Assembly: GCA_038138625.1 (NCBI GenBank)
Contig: JAYQEA010000059.1
Location: 1 to 23,258, forward strand
Reading direction: 5' to 3'
Source of the DNA: JAQXDR01 sp038138625
Lineage (GTDB): Bacteria > Pseudomonadota > Alphaproteobacteria > Rhodobacterales > Rhodobacteraceae
Length of the DNA: 23,258 nt
Of the stretch, positions 8,651-16,415 are shown in pieces. Position numbers and translations under genes: made by a program. Under the pieces are notes generated by a model. The model worked only from the letters and a program-made list of their open reading frames with translations, made no database searches and had not been told where the DNA came from. Numbering within the stretch: position 1 is the stretch's first letter; each line of letters starts with the position of its first letter.

Positions 8651-8734
8651 GGGGCGATTGCAGTCGACGCAAGTATGGCTGACCGCTGCCATCCCTGCAT
8701 TGTACCGCATGACAAACCCCGCTAAACCACTCCC

Positions 8735-9451
8735 ATGACTGACCATACCCACCCATCCGGCGCGCCCTGGCGAAATTTCTATGGACGTTTCAAAGGTAAA
8801 GGCCTGCGCAAGGCGCAGGAAAATGCCTTGCAAAAAGATTTGGATGCATTGTCTCCAGGGGCTGTGTCATGGGAGGATAACCCAGACCGTGTGCCATTGG
8901 ATTTAGAACAGCTCTGCAGAGGTCGCGCGCTTTGGCTCGAGGTTGGCTTTGGAGGCGGTGAACATCTGGTTCATCAGGCGCAAGCCAACCCGGATGTGCA
9001 TATTATCGGGTGTGAACCCTACATCAATGGCGTCGCGATGTTGTTGCGCAAAATCGAGGCGGCGGGCATATCAAACCTGTCGGTCTATCCCGGTGACGCA
9101 CGTCACCTCTTTGATGTATTGCCAGACCAAAGTGTGGATCGGGCCTTTCTACTATATCCCGACCCATGGCCCAAGAAACGCCATCACAGACGTCGGTTTG
9201 TCACGGCGGAGCATCTGCGCCCCTTGTACAACAGGATGGCACCGGGCTCAATTTTCAGGGTGGCCACGGACATTCCTGATTATGTGCGCCAGACCCTGAT
9301 CGAAGCACCCAAGGCAGGGTTTCACTGGACCGCAACCTGTCCCAATGATTGGCGCCAGCCATGGGATGACTGGATCTCGACCCGGTACGAACAAAAAGCG
9401 TTGCGCGAAGACAGGGTGCCGCACTATCTGACCTTTCGGCGTGGCGTATGA
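8735..9451 (+). CDS. trmB: tRNA (guanine-N7-)-methyltransferase (TrmB)
   Basis: TrmB makes m7G46 in the variable loop of tRNAs, using SAM. The 238-residue protein has the class I methyltransferase glycine motif LEVGFGGGEH (68-77), an acidic CEP (93-95) and the family signature PDPWPKKRHHRRR (142-154). The C-terminal TRYEQKAL segment is also typical. An in-frame TAA at 8723 and the absence of other start codons fix the ATG at 8735. No Shine-Dalgarno-like sequence lies in front of it, so translation may depend on S1 or a leaderless transcript. It precedes aroA. Confidence 0.94.
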   Translation: MTDHTHPSGAPWRNFYGRFKGKGLRKAQENALQKDLDALSPGAVSWEDNPDRVPLDLEQLCRGRALWLEVGFGGGEHLVHQAQANPDVHIIGCEPYINGVAMLLRKIEAAGISNLSVYPGDARHLFDVLPDQSVDRAFLLYPDPWPKKRHHRRRFVTAEHLRPLYNRMAPGSIFRVATDIPDYVRQTLIEAPKAGFHWTATCPNDWRQPWDDWISTRYEQKALREDRVPHYLTFRRGV

Positions 9452-9521
9452 AAACGCGCTGGACCCCTTGCTGGCTTCGCGTTACTTCACAACTTGCCTG
9501 ACTAGCCAAAGGATCTTGCCC

Positions 9522-10874
9522 ATGTCATCGCACGGCACGCCCATTCCCATGACGTCGCGGGCCAACGGGCCCTTGACCGGTACTGCAAATGTGCCCGGTG
9601 ACAAATCGATTTCTCATCGCTCGCTGATCTTGGGGGCGCTGTGTGTTGGCCGTACCGACGTCACGGGATTGCTCGAAGGGCAAGACGTTTTGGACACGGC
9701 CAAGGCCATGCGGGCCTTTGGTGCAGAGGTGACGCAGCATGCCCCGGGACATTGGACCATTGATGGTGTTGGTGTGGGCGGTTTCGCTGAACCGGATCAG
9801 GTGATTGATTGCGGCAATTCCGGAACAGGTGTGCGTCTGATTATGGGATGCATGGCGACATCGCCAATCTCGGCGACGTTTACCGGTGATGCCAGCCTGA
9901 ATAAACGGCCGATGGCTCGGGTAACCGATCCGCTTGCCTTGTTCGGGGCGCAGGCTGTGGGCCGTTCAAAAGGCAGGCTGCCAATGACCATCGTGGGGGC
10001 CACAAACCCGGTGCCGGTGCGCTATGCCACGCCGGTGCCATCGGCACAGGTGAAGTCTGCCGTGCTGCTGGCAGGCCTCAATGCACCCGGAGATACGGTG
10101 GTCATCGAACGCGAAGCAACCCGTGATCATTCCGAGCGGATGCTGGCAGGGTTCGGGGCGCAGATTACGACCGAGGACACACCTGAAGGTCATGTTATTA
10201 CGCTCACCGGTCAGCCAGAGTTGCAGGCCCAGTCGATTGTCGTGCCGCGCGATCCATCCTCTGCTGCGTTTCCGGTATGTGCTGCATTGATCACCCCGGG
10301 GTCAGATGTTTTGGTCCCCAACATCGGGCTCAACCCAACGCGCGCGGGCCTGTATACGACGCTGCGTGAAATGGGGGCAGACCTTGTCTATGAAAACCTT
10401 CGTGAAGAGGGCGGCGAGCCTGTTGCGGATTTGCGCGCGCGCTTTTCTCCGGATTTGAAAGGAATTGAGGTCGACCCTGCCCGTGCAGCCAGCATGATTG
10501 ACGAATATCCCGTGCTGTCTGTTGTGGCCAGTTTTGCAGAGGGCAAAACGTATATGCCTGGGGTCAAGGAATTGCGCGTCAAGGAAAGTGACCGGATTGA
10601 TGCTATGGCCAAGGGGCTTCGGCTGAATGGTGTGGACGTTGATGAAGGCGAGGATTGGTGGACGGTGCACGGCTTAGGCCATGGCAATGTTCCCGGCGGC
10701 GCGACGGTTGTGACGGAATTGGATCACCGCATCGCCATGTCCTTTATGGTTATGGGCTTTGCTTCTAATGCCCCGGTCAGTCTTGATGACGGGCAGCCCA
10801 TCGCCACCTCTTTTCCAATATTTGAATCCCTGATGGCGGCCTTGGGTGCGCAGATCGACCGGAGCGATACATGA
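9522..10874 (+). CDS. aroA: 3-phosphoshikimate 1-carboxyvinyltransferase (EPSP synthase)
   Basis: AroA joins shikimate 3-phosphate and phosphoenolpyruvate in the sixth step of chorismate synthesis. The 450-residue protein shows PGDKSISHRS (25-34, Lys28), GNSGTGVRLIMG (98-109), LNKRPMARV (126-134), the catalytic Asp-Glu region DEYPVLS (327-333) and KESDRI (354-359). The GNSGTG form resembles class II enzymes, but Gly101 sits where the glyphosate-tolerant CP4 enzyme has alanine, suggesting a glyphosate-sensitive enzyme. The frame is open from 9441 inside trmB. The ATG at 9522 is preferred because AAAGGA (9508-9513) precedes it by eight bases. cmk follows, the usual alphaproteobacterial pairing. 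Confidence 0.94.
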   Translation: MSSHGTPIPMTSRANGPLTGTANVPGDKSISHRSLILGALCVGRTDVTGLLEGQDVLDTAKAMRAFGAEVTQHAPGHWTIDGVGVGGFAEPDQVIDCGNSGTGVRLIMGCMATSPISATFTGDASLNKRPMARVTDPLALFGAQAVGRSKGRLPMTIVGATNPVPVRYATPVPSAQVKSAVLLAGLNAPGDTVVIEREATRDHSERMLAGFGAQITTEDTPEGHVITLTGQPELQAQSIVVPRDPSSAAFPVCAALITPGSDVLVPNIGLNPTRAGLYTTLREMGADLVYENLREEGGEPVADLRARFSPDLKGIEVDPARAASMIDEYPVLSVVASFAEGKTYMPGVKELRVKESDRIDAMAKGLRLNGVDVDEGEDWWTVHGLGHGNVPGGATVVTELDHRIAMSFMVMGFASNAPVSLDDGQPIATSFPIFESLMAALGAQIDRSDT

Positions 10875-10938
10875 CCGCATGCCTGTCCAAGATCGCAACA
10901 CCCGGCAATCGGGTATCACCCCAACGCCGGGCCGTTTC

Positions 10939-11553
10939 ATGAGCTTTACAATTGCGATTGATGGTCCTGCAGCTGCCGGTAAAGGAACAATCAGCCGCGC
11001 CTTGGCAAAACACTTCGGATTTGCCCATCTGGATACTGGGTTGTTATATCGCGCTGTCGCCTCAAAGGTGCTGGAAGGGCAGGATCCACATCGCGCCGCG
11101 CAGGAGTTGACGCCAGCTGACATTGTCCGGGACACCTTGCGAACGGCCGAGGTCGGAGCAGCGGCATCCAAAGTGGCGGTACTGCCGGAAGTTCGTGCAG
11201 CATTGATCGCGTTCCAGCGGTCTTTCGCGTTGCGAACGGGGGGGGCTGTTCTTGACGGTAGGGATATAGGCACGGTCATTTGCCCGGATGCGCAGGCCAA
11301 GCTTTACGTGACTGCTGCGCCGCAGGTCCGTGCGAAACGTCGTCTGTCAGAGCTTTTGGCCATTGGCGCGAAGACGGATTTTGAAACAGTTCTGTCTGAT
11401 GTGCTGGCCCGTGATGACCGTGATATGAACCGCGCGCAGGCGCCCCTGGTGGCAGCCTCTGATGCGGTGACGCTGGATACATCACAATTGACGATAGAGG
11501 CGGCCATACAGGCTGCAATTGATGTGGTTGAGCAAAAGCGGGATGCGATATGA
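10939..11553 (+). CDS. cmk: cytidylate kinase (Cmk)
   Basis: Cmk phosphorylates CMP and dCMP with ATP. The 204-residue protein has the P-loop GPAAAGKGT (9-17), the substrate segment HLDTGLLYR (30-38), the DGRDIGT motif (106-112) and the lid arginines in RDDRDMNRAQAPL. The frame is open from 10846, inside aroA. The start at 10939 gives the family-typical MSFTIAIDGPAAAGKG, although the ribosome binding site is weak. The stop overlaps the start of the next gene (ATGA), which implies translational coupling. In most alphaproteobacteria rpsA follows directly, but here two other genes intervene. Confidence 0.93.
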   Translation: MSFTIAIDGPAAAGKGTISRALAKHFGFAHLDTGLLYRAVASKVLEGQDPHRAAQELTPADIVRDTLRTAEVGAAASKVAVLPEVRAALIAFQRSFALRTGGAVLDGRDIGTVICPDAQAKLYVTAAPQVRAKRRLSELLAIGAKTDFETVLSDVLARDDRDMNRAQAPLVAASDAVTLDTSQLTIEAAIQAAIDVVEQKRDAI

Positions 11554-12542
11554 AACAAATCCAGATTGGTGATTTTAAGACGTCGGCACTTGGCTTTGGC
11601 GCGATGTCTTTGACAGATTTTTATGGCAAAACGACGCTTGCAGACTCGCTGGCGGTCCTGGATGCCGCAGCTGCCGCCGGGGTAAGACATATTGATACCT
11701 CTAATGTCTACGGGATGGGCCAGTCCGAAGAGGTGATTGGCATGTGGTTGCGCAATAACCCCGGGGAACGGGATAATCTACACATTGCCACGAAAGGGGG
11801 AATCAACAGATCCGGGCAGGGCGCAGAGCCATTTGATAACAGCCCAGAGCATCTTGAAGCGATGCTGGATGGGTCACTGCGTCGGATGGGCGTTGACTGC
11901 GTAGATCTGTTTTATGTCCATCGACGCGAGGCCGAGCGCCCAATAGAGGATGTGACACAGTCCCTTGCGCGTTTGGTGGCCAAAGGAAAAACACGCAGTA
12001 TCGGCTTTTCCGAAATCGCACCGCATAGTTTGCGACGGGCGACCGCGGTTCATCCGGTGGCAGCAGTGCAAAATGAATATTCGCTTGGCACACGTTTGCC
12101 GGAGCTGGGTCTTTTGCAAACGTGTGCCACGCTTGGCACGGCTCTTGTGGCATTTTCCCCCGTATTGCGTGGGCTGCTGACAGACCGTCCCCTCACGTCG
12201 GAAAGAATAGCTGATAACGAGTTATTGAACGCCATCCCGCGCTTTCAAGAGCCGAACTTTACAGCCAATTTAGACTATGCCGCAAAATTTCGGATATTGG
12301 CTGCTGAAATGGGGCTGCCTGCTGCAGGGCTGGCGGTTGCATGGTGCATGGCGCAGGGGGACCACGTATTGCCTATCCCCGGAACGCGGTCTGTTGCACA
12401 TCTTGCTGAACTCGTTGCTGGTGCCAATGCGACGCTCTCGACAGATGATCTGGCGCGCATCGAAACGGTGTTGCCTGTTGGCTGGGCCCATGGCGACAGA
12501 TATTCAACCCAGCAGTGGATCGGACCGGAACGGTATTGTTGA
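11550..12542 (+). CDS. aldo/keto reductase
   Basis: This 330-residue protein is a member of the aldo/keto reductase superfamily, NADPH-dependent TIM-barrel enzymes that reduce carbonyl compounds. The catalytic tetrad is visible as Asp49, Tyr54, Lys82 and His124 within RHIDTSNVYG, IATKGG and DLFYVHRRE. The segment IGFSEIAPHSLRRA and a late PIPGTRSV are also typical. Length is normal. The 4-bp overlap with cmk indicates co-transcription and coupled translation. The physiological substrate cannot be told from sequence. It resembles the Tas/YajO-like 'aryl-alcohol dehydrogenase' group rather than a dedicated biosynthetic enzyme. Confidence 0.88.
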   Translation: MKQIQIGDFKTSALGFGAMSLTDFYGKTTLADSLAVLDAAAAAGVRHIDTSNVYGMGQSEEVIGMWLRNNPGERDNLHIATKGGINRSGQGAEPFDNSPEHLEAMLDGSLRRMGVDCVDLFYVHRREAERPIEDVTQSLARLVAKGKTRSIGFSEIAPHSLRRATAVHPVAAVQNEYSLGTRLPELGLLQTCATLGTALVAFSPVLRGLLTDRPLTSERIADNELLNAIPRFQEPNFTANLDYAAKFRILAAEMGLPAAGLAVAWCMAQGDHVLPIPGTRSVAHLAELVAGANATLSTDDLARIETVLPVGWAHGDRYSTQQWIGPERYC

Positions 12543-12595
12543 ACGGTGTGCACTTAAGGGTTGTGTAAGACGTCTGGCCGGCTTTTACTGCGTGC

Positions 12596-13972
12596 ATGGA
12601 AAATACAGAGATATGGGCCAACGATCGTCTTGGCTATCGCACGGCGGGCGAGAGTTTTACCTGCTTGATCACGACAACTGACCAATCCAAGGTTCTGTCG
12701 ATCGAGGCTGGCTTTGGTCGGGGCAAAACCTTTTTCCGGCGAAACTGGGCACAGCAGCTTGTCGCTGCTGGCGAAACTGTTGTCGAAATCGACGCGCAGC
12801 TGACCGATCACACTGGGGATCCTGTTGTTACCTTTGTGGGGGCCTTGGCGGATGCCCTGCCGCATGACGAGACGTCACAACACCAAAAAACCAAAGCGGC
12901 TGTTAAAAAATATGGAACGATCGCTGTCAAAGGCGTGATGCACGCGGTCTTCAGGAGCGCGGCGGATGAAGTGTTTGAGGCGTTTGAGGTTATGGCGGGC
13001 GAGGGTACCGCTGGCGCAGATGTGATTGCCAATGTGGGAGAGCAGGTCAGTGCCGCAGGCGGTCGGATGATCGCTGCGCAAATGCTTGCTGAACGCATTC
13101 GCAAGAAGGATATTCCGGAACAAATCAAAGCGCTGCGTGATGCTTTGGTGGCGGGTAAGCCTTCCAAACGGGTGGTAATTCTTGTGGACGAGTTGGATCG
13201 TTGCCATCCAGAGTATGCCATTCATCTTCTGGAAGCTATGAAACTGGTATTTAACGAAGACGGCTTTGTCTTCTGTTTGTTCATCAACGATGTCTATCTG
13301 GAAAATCTGGCCCAACATCGGTTTGGCAAGCTTGAAGACGGCGAGCGTTACTTGGACAAATTTATCGATCTGCGCCTGCGGTTGCCGGACAGCGACGCGG
13401 GCCTGTCCGAGGCAACCCACCATTTCGCGCAAGCGCTACACGTGGCGATTCCCCCCTACGGCGACGATCCGGCGTTTTCCATCGGCGCAGCAGTCGATCT
13501 GGCCGCTAAGCTGGCCCCTGAAAGCGGACTGACCCTTCGCCAGATCAAACGGCTGCTGGAACGTGTGGATCTTGTGCTTAGAATGTACGCGGATCACCCT
13601 ATTGATCCGGCGCTATTGATATACCTTGCGTTTCATGATGCCAGAGTACGAAAAAATGCCAAGGATTGGTCCGCGTTTTTGCCAAGATCCAGGGTTGGCC
13701 CGCGTTATGGATATAACATGCTTGGCTTGAGGGAAGACGACGCATCCAGGACCCTTCAAAATAATCCAACAAATCAATGGCGAAGCGCCAACCAAATTGC
13801 CTTGCAACAGGTCCCGGAACTGACCAATCTGCCAAGAGAGCGATATCGATTGTCCGAGGACAGGAATTTTCACGTCGCGAAATTGGTGGATATCTTGTCC
13901 GCGTTCTACATTCCCGATCATGAAGCAATGTTGCACGCCGTCCGGGATCTGCAGGGTGGCCGTCCAAACTGA
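12596..13972 (+). CDS. KAP-family P-loop NTPase
   Basis: The 458-residue protein fits the KAP NTPase family (STAND-like P-loop ATPases; F-plasmid PifA is a phage-exclusion member). Walker A is at 38-45 as AGFGRGKT, with alanine in place of the first glycine. The diagnostic Walker B, VVILVDELDRCHPEYA, lies at 193-208. It is followed by a helical region with LRQIKRLLERVD, as in sensor-2-bearing C-terminal domains. Many KAP proteins insert transmembrane helices between the Walker motifs. Here residues 100-170 are Ala/Gly-rich and charged without a clear membrane span, so the protein is probably cytosolic. No good ribosome binding site precedes ATG 12596. It lies 53 bases after the AKR gene and upstream of rpsA. 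Function is unknown; defence, signalling and membrane-associated scaffolding roles are all possible. Confidence 0.75.
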   Translation: MENTEIWANDRLGYRTAGESFTCLITTTDQSKVLSIEAGFGRGKTFFRRNWAQQLVAAGETVVEIDAQLTDHTGDPVVTFVGALADALPHDETSQHQKTKAAVKKYGTIAVKGVMHAVFRSAADEVFEAFEVMAGEGTAGADVIANVGEQVSAAGGRMIAAQMLAERIRKKDIPEQIKALRDALVAGKPSKRVVILVDELDRCHPEYAIHLLEAMKLVFNEDGFVFCLFINDVYLENLAQHRFGKLEDGERYLDKFIDLRLRLPDSDAGLSEATHHFAQALHVAIPPYGDDPAFSIGAAVDLAAKLAPESGLTLRQIKRLLERVDLVLRMYADHPIDPALLIYLAFHDARVRKNAKDWSAFLPRSRVGPRYGYNMLGLREDDASRTLQNNPTNQWRSANQIALQQVPELTNLPRERYRLSEDRNFHVAKLVDILSAFYIPDHEAMLHAVRDLQGGRPN

Positions 13973-14074
13973 ACCAGACCTCTTGCGTCAGCGCCCCGCG
14001 CCGTCTATACCGCGCGCGTCGACAAGGCATAACCGCCGCGACAGACCATGCAGGCAGGGTCGGGCAACCGGCCC

Positions 14075-14157
14075 TCTTTGGTGTGTTGGCGGGCCGGAGC
14101 GGCCAAACCCAAGACCGGTGGAGACAACCACCCGGCCAGAAAACTAGATACCAAAGG
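14075..14157 (+). promoter_or_regulatory. rpsA leader with possible ribosome-binding-site sequestration
   Basis: In the 198-base KAP-rpsA gap, 14075-14084 can pair with 14148-14157 through eight Watson-Crick and two G-U pairs. The core is CTTTGGT (14076-14082) with ACCAAAG (14150-14156), which covers the start of the AAAGGA site (14153-14158). Two hairpins sit inside: GGCC-N5-GGCC (14092-14104), and CCGGTGG (14115-14121) with CCACCCGG (14128-14135), the latter with one bulged C. S1 autoregulates translation of its own mRNA in E. coli, so a structured leader here would be sensible. The fold is a manual prediction. Confidence 0.35.
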
Positions 14158-14170
14158 ACGTAAACGCCAC

Positions 14171-15847
14171 ATGGCAACATCAACCATGGAGGAATTCGAA
14201 GCCCTCCTGAATGAAAGCTTCGAAATGGACACCCCCGAAGAGGGCAGCGTTGTCCGCGGCAAAGTCATCGCCATTGAGGCAGGACAAGCCATCATCGACG
14301 TCGGCTACAAAATGGAAGGCCGTGTCGAGCTAAAGGAATTTGCAGAACCGGGTGAAGCCCCAAAAGTAGAGGTCGGCGATGACGTCGAAGTCTTCTTGCG
14401 GGCTGCGGAAAATGCGCGTGGCGAAGCGGTCATCAGCCGTGAAATGGCCCGTCGCGAAGAGGCCTGGGACCGTCTGGAAAAAGCATATGCCAGCGATGCA
14501 CGCGTCGAGGGTGCGATCTTTGGCCGGGTCAAGGGCGGATTTACCGTCGATCTTGGTGGCGCCGTGGCCTTTTTGCCAGGGTCTCAGGTCGATGTGCGCC
14601 CTGTGCGCGATGCCGGTCCGCTCATGGGTCTAAAGCAGCCGTTCCAGATTCTGAAAATGGACCGCCGTCGTGGCAACATCGTTGTATCACGCCGTGCAAT
14701 CATGGAAGAAAGCCGCGCCGAACAGCGTGCCGAAGTCATCGCTAACCTGTCTGAAGGTATGGCCGTCGATGGTGTGGTTAAAAACATCACCGAATACGGA
14801 GCTTTCGTGGATCTTGGTGGTGTAGACGGCCTGTTGCACGTGACAGACATGGCTTGGCGTCGCGTAAACCACCCATCCGAGATCCTGACCATTGGCGAAA
14901 CCGTCAAGGTTCAGGTTATCAAGATCAACAAAGACACCCATCGTATCAGCCTCGGCATGAAGCAGTTGATGGAAGATCCGTGGGAACTGGTCGCTGTGAA
15001 ATACCCGCTTGGCTCTGTCCACGATGGTAGGGTCACCAACATCACCGATTACGGCGCCTTTGTTGAGCTGGAAGCCGGTGTTGAGGGACTGGTGCATGTC
15101 AGCGAAATGTCCTGGACTAAAAAGAACGTCCACCCGGGCAAGATCGTGTCAACCAGCCAAGAAGTGCAGGTTATGGTTCTTGAGATCGACGGCAGCAAGC
15201 GTCGCGTATCTTTGGGCCTGAAGCAGACCATGCGCAATCCATGGGAACTGTTCGAAGAGACCCACCCGACCGGCACCGAGGTCGAAGGCGAAGTCAAGAA
15301 CATCACCGAATTCGGTTTGTTTGTCGGCTTGCCGGGCGACATCGATGGTATGGTTCACCTGTCGGACCTGTCTTGGGACGAACGTGGTGAAGAGGCAATC
15401 CAGAACTACCGCAAAGGCGATCTGGTCAATGCTGTCGTCTCAGAAGTAGATACTGAGAAAGAGCGGATTTCGTTGTCGATCAAAGCACTTGGCGGCGACA
15501 AATTTGCCGAAGCTGCCGGTGCTGTGAAGCGCGGATCGATTGTGACTGTACAGGTTACAGCGATTGAAGATGGCGGTATCGAGGTCGAGTACGAGGGCAT
15601 GAAGTCCTTTATCCGTCGGTCTGATCTGTCGCGTGATCGTGCTGAGCAACGTCCAGAGCGTTTCTCGGTTGGCGATAAACTGGACGTCCGCGTCACCAAT
15701 GTCGATAGCAAGTCACGTCGTCTTGGCCTGTCTATCAAAGCGCGCGAGATCGCCGAAGAAAAAGAAGCCGTGGAACAGTACGGCTCGTCGGACAGTGGCG
15801 CGTCGCTCGGCGATATTTTGGGCGCTGCGCTAAGCCGCGACGACTGA
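14171..15847 (+). CDS. rpsA: 30S ribosomal protein S1
   Basis: S1 recruits and unfolds mRNA on the 30S subunit. The 558-residue protein contains six S1 (OB-fold) repeats at roughly 25-92, 111-176, 197-264, 282-351, 368-438 and 453-524. Repeats 3 to 5 show the classical VxNITxYGAFVDL...GLLHVTDM pattern. Length matches E. coli S1 (557). The ATG at 14171 gives the typical MATSTMEEFEALLNESF, and AAAGGA at 14153-14158 lies 12 bases before it. The frame is open upstream to 14048, but that stretch is GC-rich leader. A strong terminator follows, so ihfB needs its own promoter. The usual upstream neighbour cmk is displaced by about 2.6 kb. Confidence 0.96.
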   Translation: MATSTMEEFEALLNESFEMDTPEEGSVVRGKVIAIEAGQAIIDVGYKMEGRVELKEFAEPGEAPKVEVGDDVEVFLRAAENARGEAVISREMARREEAWDRLEKAYASDARVEGAIFGRVKGGFTVDLGGAVAFLPGSQVDVRPVRDAGPLMGLKQPFQILKMDRRRGNIVVSRRAIMEESRAEQRAEVIANLSEGMAVDGVVKNITEYGAFVDLGGVDGLLHVTDMAWRRVNHPSEILTIGETVKVQVIKINKDTHRISLGMKQLMEDPWELVAVKYPLGSVHDGRVTNITDYGAFVELEAGVEGLVHVSEMSWTKKNVHPGKIVSTSQEVQVMVLEIDGSKRRVSLGLKQTMRNPWELFEETHPTGTEVEGEVKNITEFGLFVGLPGDIDGMVHLSDLSWDERGEEAIQNYRKGDLVNAVVSEVDTEKERISLSIKALGGDKFAEAAGAVKRGSIVTVQVTAIEDGGIEVEYEGMKSFIRRSDLSRDRAEQRPERFSVGDKLDVRVTNVDSKSRRLGLSIKAREIAEEKEAVEQYGSSDSGASLGDILGAALSRDD

Positions 15848-15877
15848 TCGGCGACCTGCTTGATCTGTAATAATTTT

Positions 15878-15914
15878 AAGCGGCTCCGACATGCGTCGGG
15901 GCCGCTATTTTTTT
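15878..15914 (+). terminator. intrinsic terminator of rpsA
   Basis: GCGGCTCCGAC (15880-15890) pairs with GTCGGGGCCGC (15895-15905) over an ATGC loop, giving eleven base pairs with one G-U. TATTTTTTT follows at 15906-15914. It lies about 30 bases after the rpsA stop. This is a textbook rho-independent terminator. Confidence 0.92.
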
Positions 15915-15980
15915 GATAACAGACATTTTCAAACGAATCGGACGGCCATTCGAACGGCGCAATAGATCCTAATGAGTGAC

Positions 15981-16065
15981 TGTCTTTAGACATGTATGCC
16001 TGCTTTGGCCTAAAAAACCCTCTCAGGATGCAAATTTGTAGCCCTTTAGGGTAACACTTTGTGTT
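15981..16065 (+). promoter_or_regulatory. cluster of short dyads upstream of ihfB
   Basis: Four short inverted repeats lie within 85 bases: TGTCT-TT-AGACA (15981-15992), the palindrome CAAATTTG (16031-16038), CCCT-TT-AGGG (16042-16051) and AACAC-TTT-GTGTT (16053-16065). The first and third share a CTTTAG core with centres exactly 60 bp apart. TATATT (16087-16092) and TACAAT (16102-16107) downstream are possible -10 elements, but I see no convincing -35. The region is a plausible operator and promoter zone for the ihfB operon. Confidence 0.35.
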
Positions 16066-16130
16066 CTAGTATTGGGTTTTTATGGCTATATTCAATTCAG
16101 CTACAATACGCTCAGGGGAGGAATGACGAA

Positions 16131-16415
16131 ATGATCCGCTCGGAACTGGTCCAGAAAATTGCTGATGAAAACCCGCATCTGTATCAGCGTGACGTGGAAC
16201 GCATCGTCAACACAATATTTGAAGAAATAACAATCGCGATGTCTCGTGGAGACCGTGTCGAGCTGCGGGGATTTGGCGCATTTTCCGTAAAGAAACGGGA
16301 TGAACGGGTTGGACGAAACCCGCGCACCGGTGAATCTGTGCAAGTTGAACAAAAGCATGTGCCATTCTTCAAAACTGGAAAACTATTGCGCGACCGACTG
16401 AACGGAAACACTTAA
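16131..16415 (+). CDS. ihfB: integration host factor subunit beta (IhfB)
   Basis: This 94-residue HU/IHF-family protein is the beta subunit of IHF, which pairs with IhfA to bend DNA at specific sites in transcription, replication and recombination. It shows the family signature GFGAFSVKKRDERVGRNPRT (47-66), including the beta-arm proline Pro64 in GRNPRTG. The ATG at 16131 is preceded by GGAGG at 16117-16121 with nine bases of spacing. An earlier ATG at 16123 is out of frame and stops at once. The position right after rpsA distinguishes it from HU and IhfA. The stop codon shares one base with the lapA start. Confidence 0.94.
   Translation: MIRSELVQKIADENPHLYQRDVERIVNTIFEEITIAMSRGDRVELRGFGAFSVKKRDERVGRNPRTGESVQVEQKHVPFFKTGKLLRDRLNGNT

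Noticed and set aside
8586..8734. SAM/SAH riboswitch in the lnt-trmB gap
   Set aside because: The conserved core I recall (CACAACGGCUUCCUGGCGUG-like) is not present and no metK follows. Only the CACAGG/CCTGTG stem is superficially similar.
9441..9521. AroA start inside trmB
   Set aside because: The ATG at 9522 has AAAGGA at suitable spacing, and the upstream residues are not part of the family.
12808..13432. minus-strand open frames within the KAP gene
   Set aside because: They overlap the strongly motif-supported KAP frame and contain no recognisable domain.
14048..14170. 41-residue N-terminal extension of ribosomal protein S1
   Set aside because: S1 starts at MATSTMEEF with an upstream AAAGGA. 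The upstream stretch is GC-rich and folds as an RNA leader.
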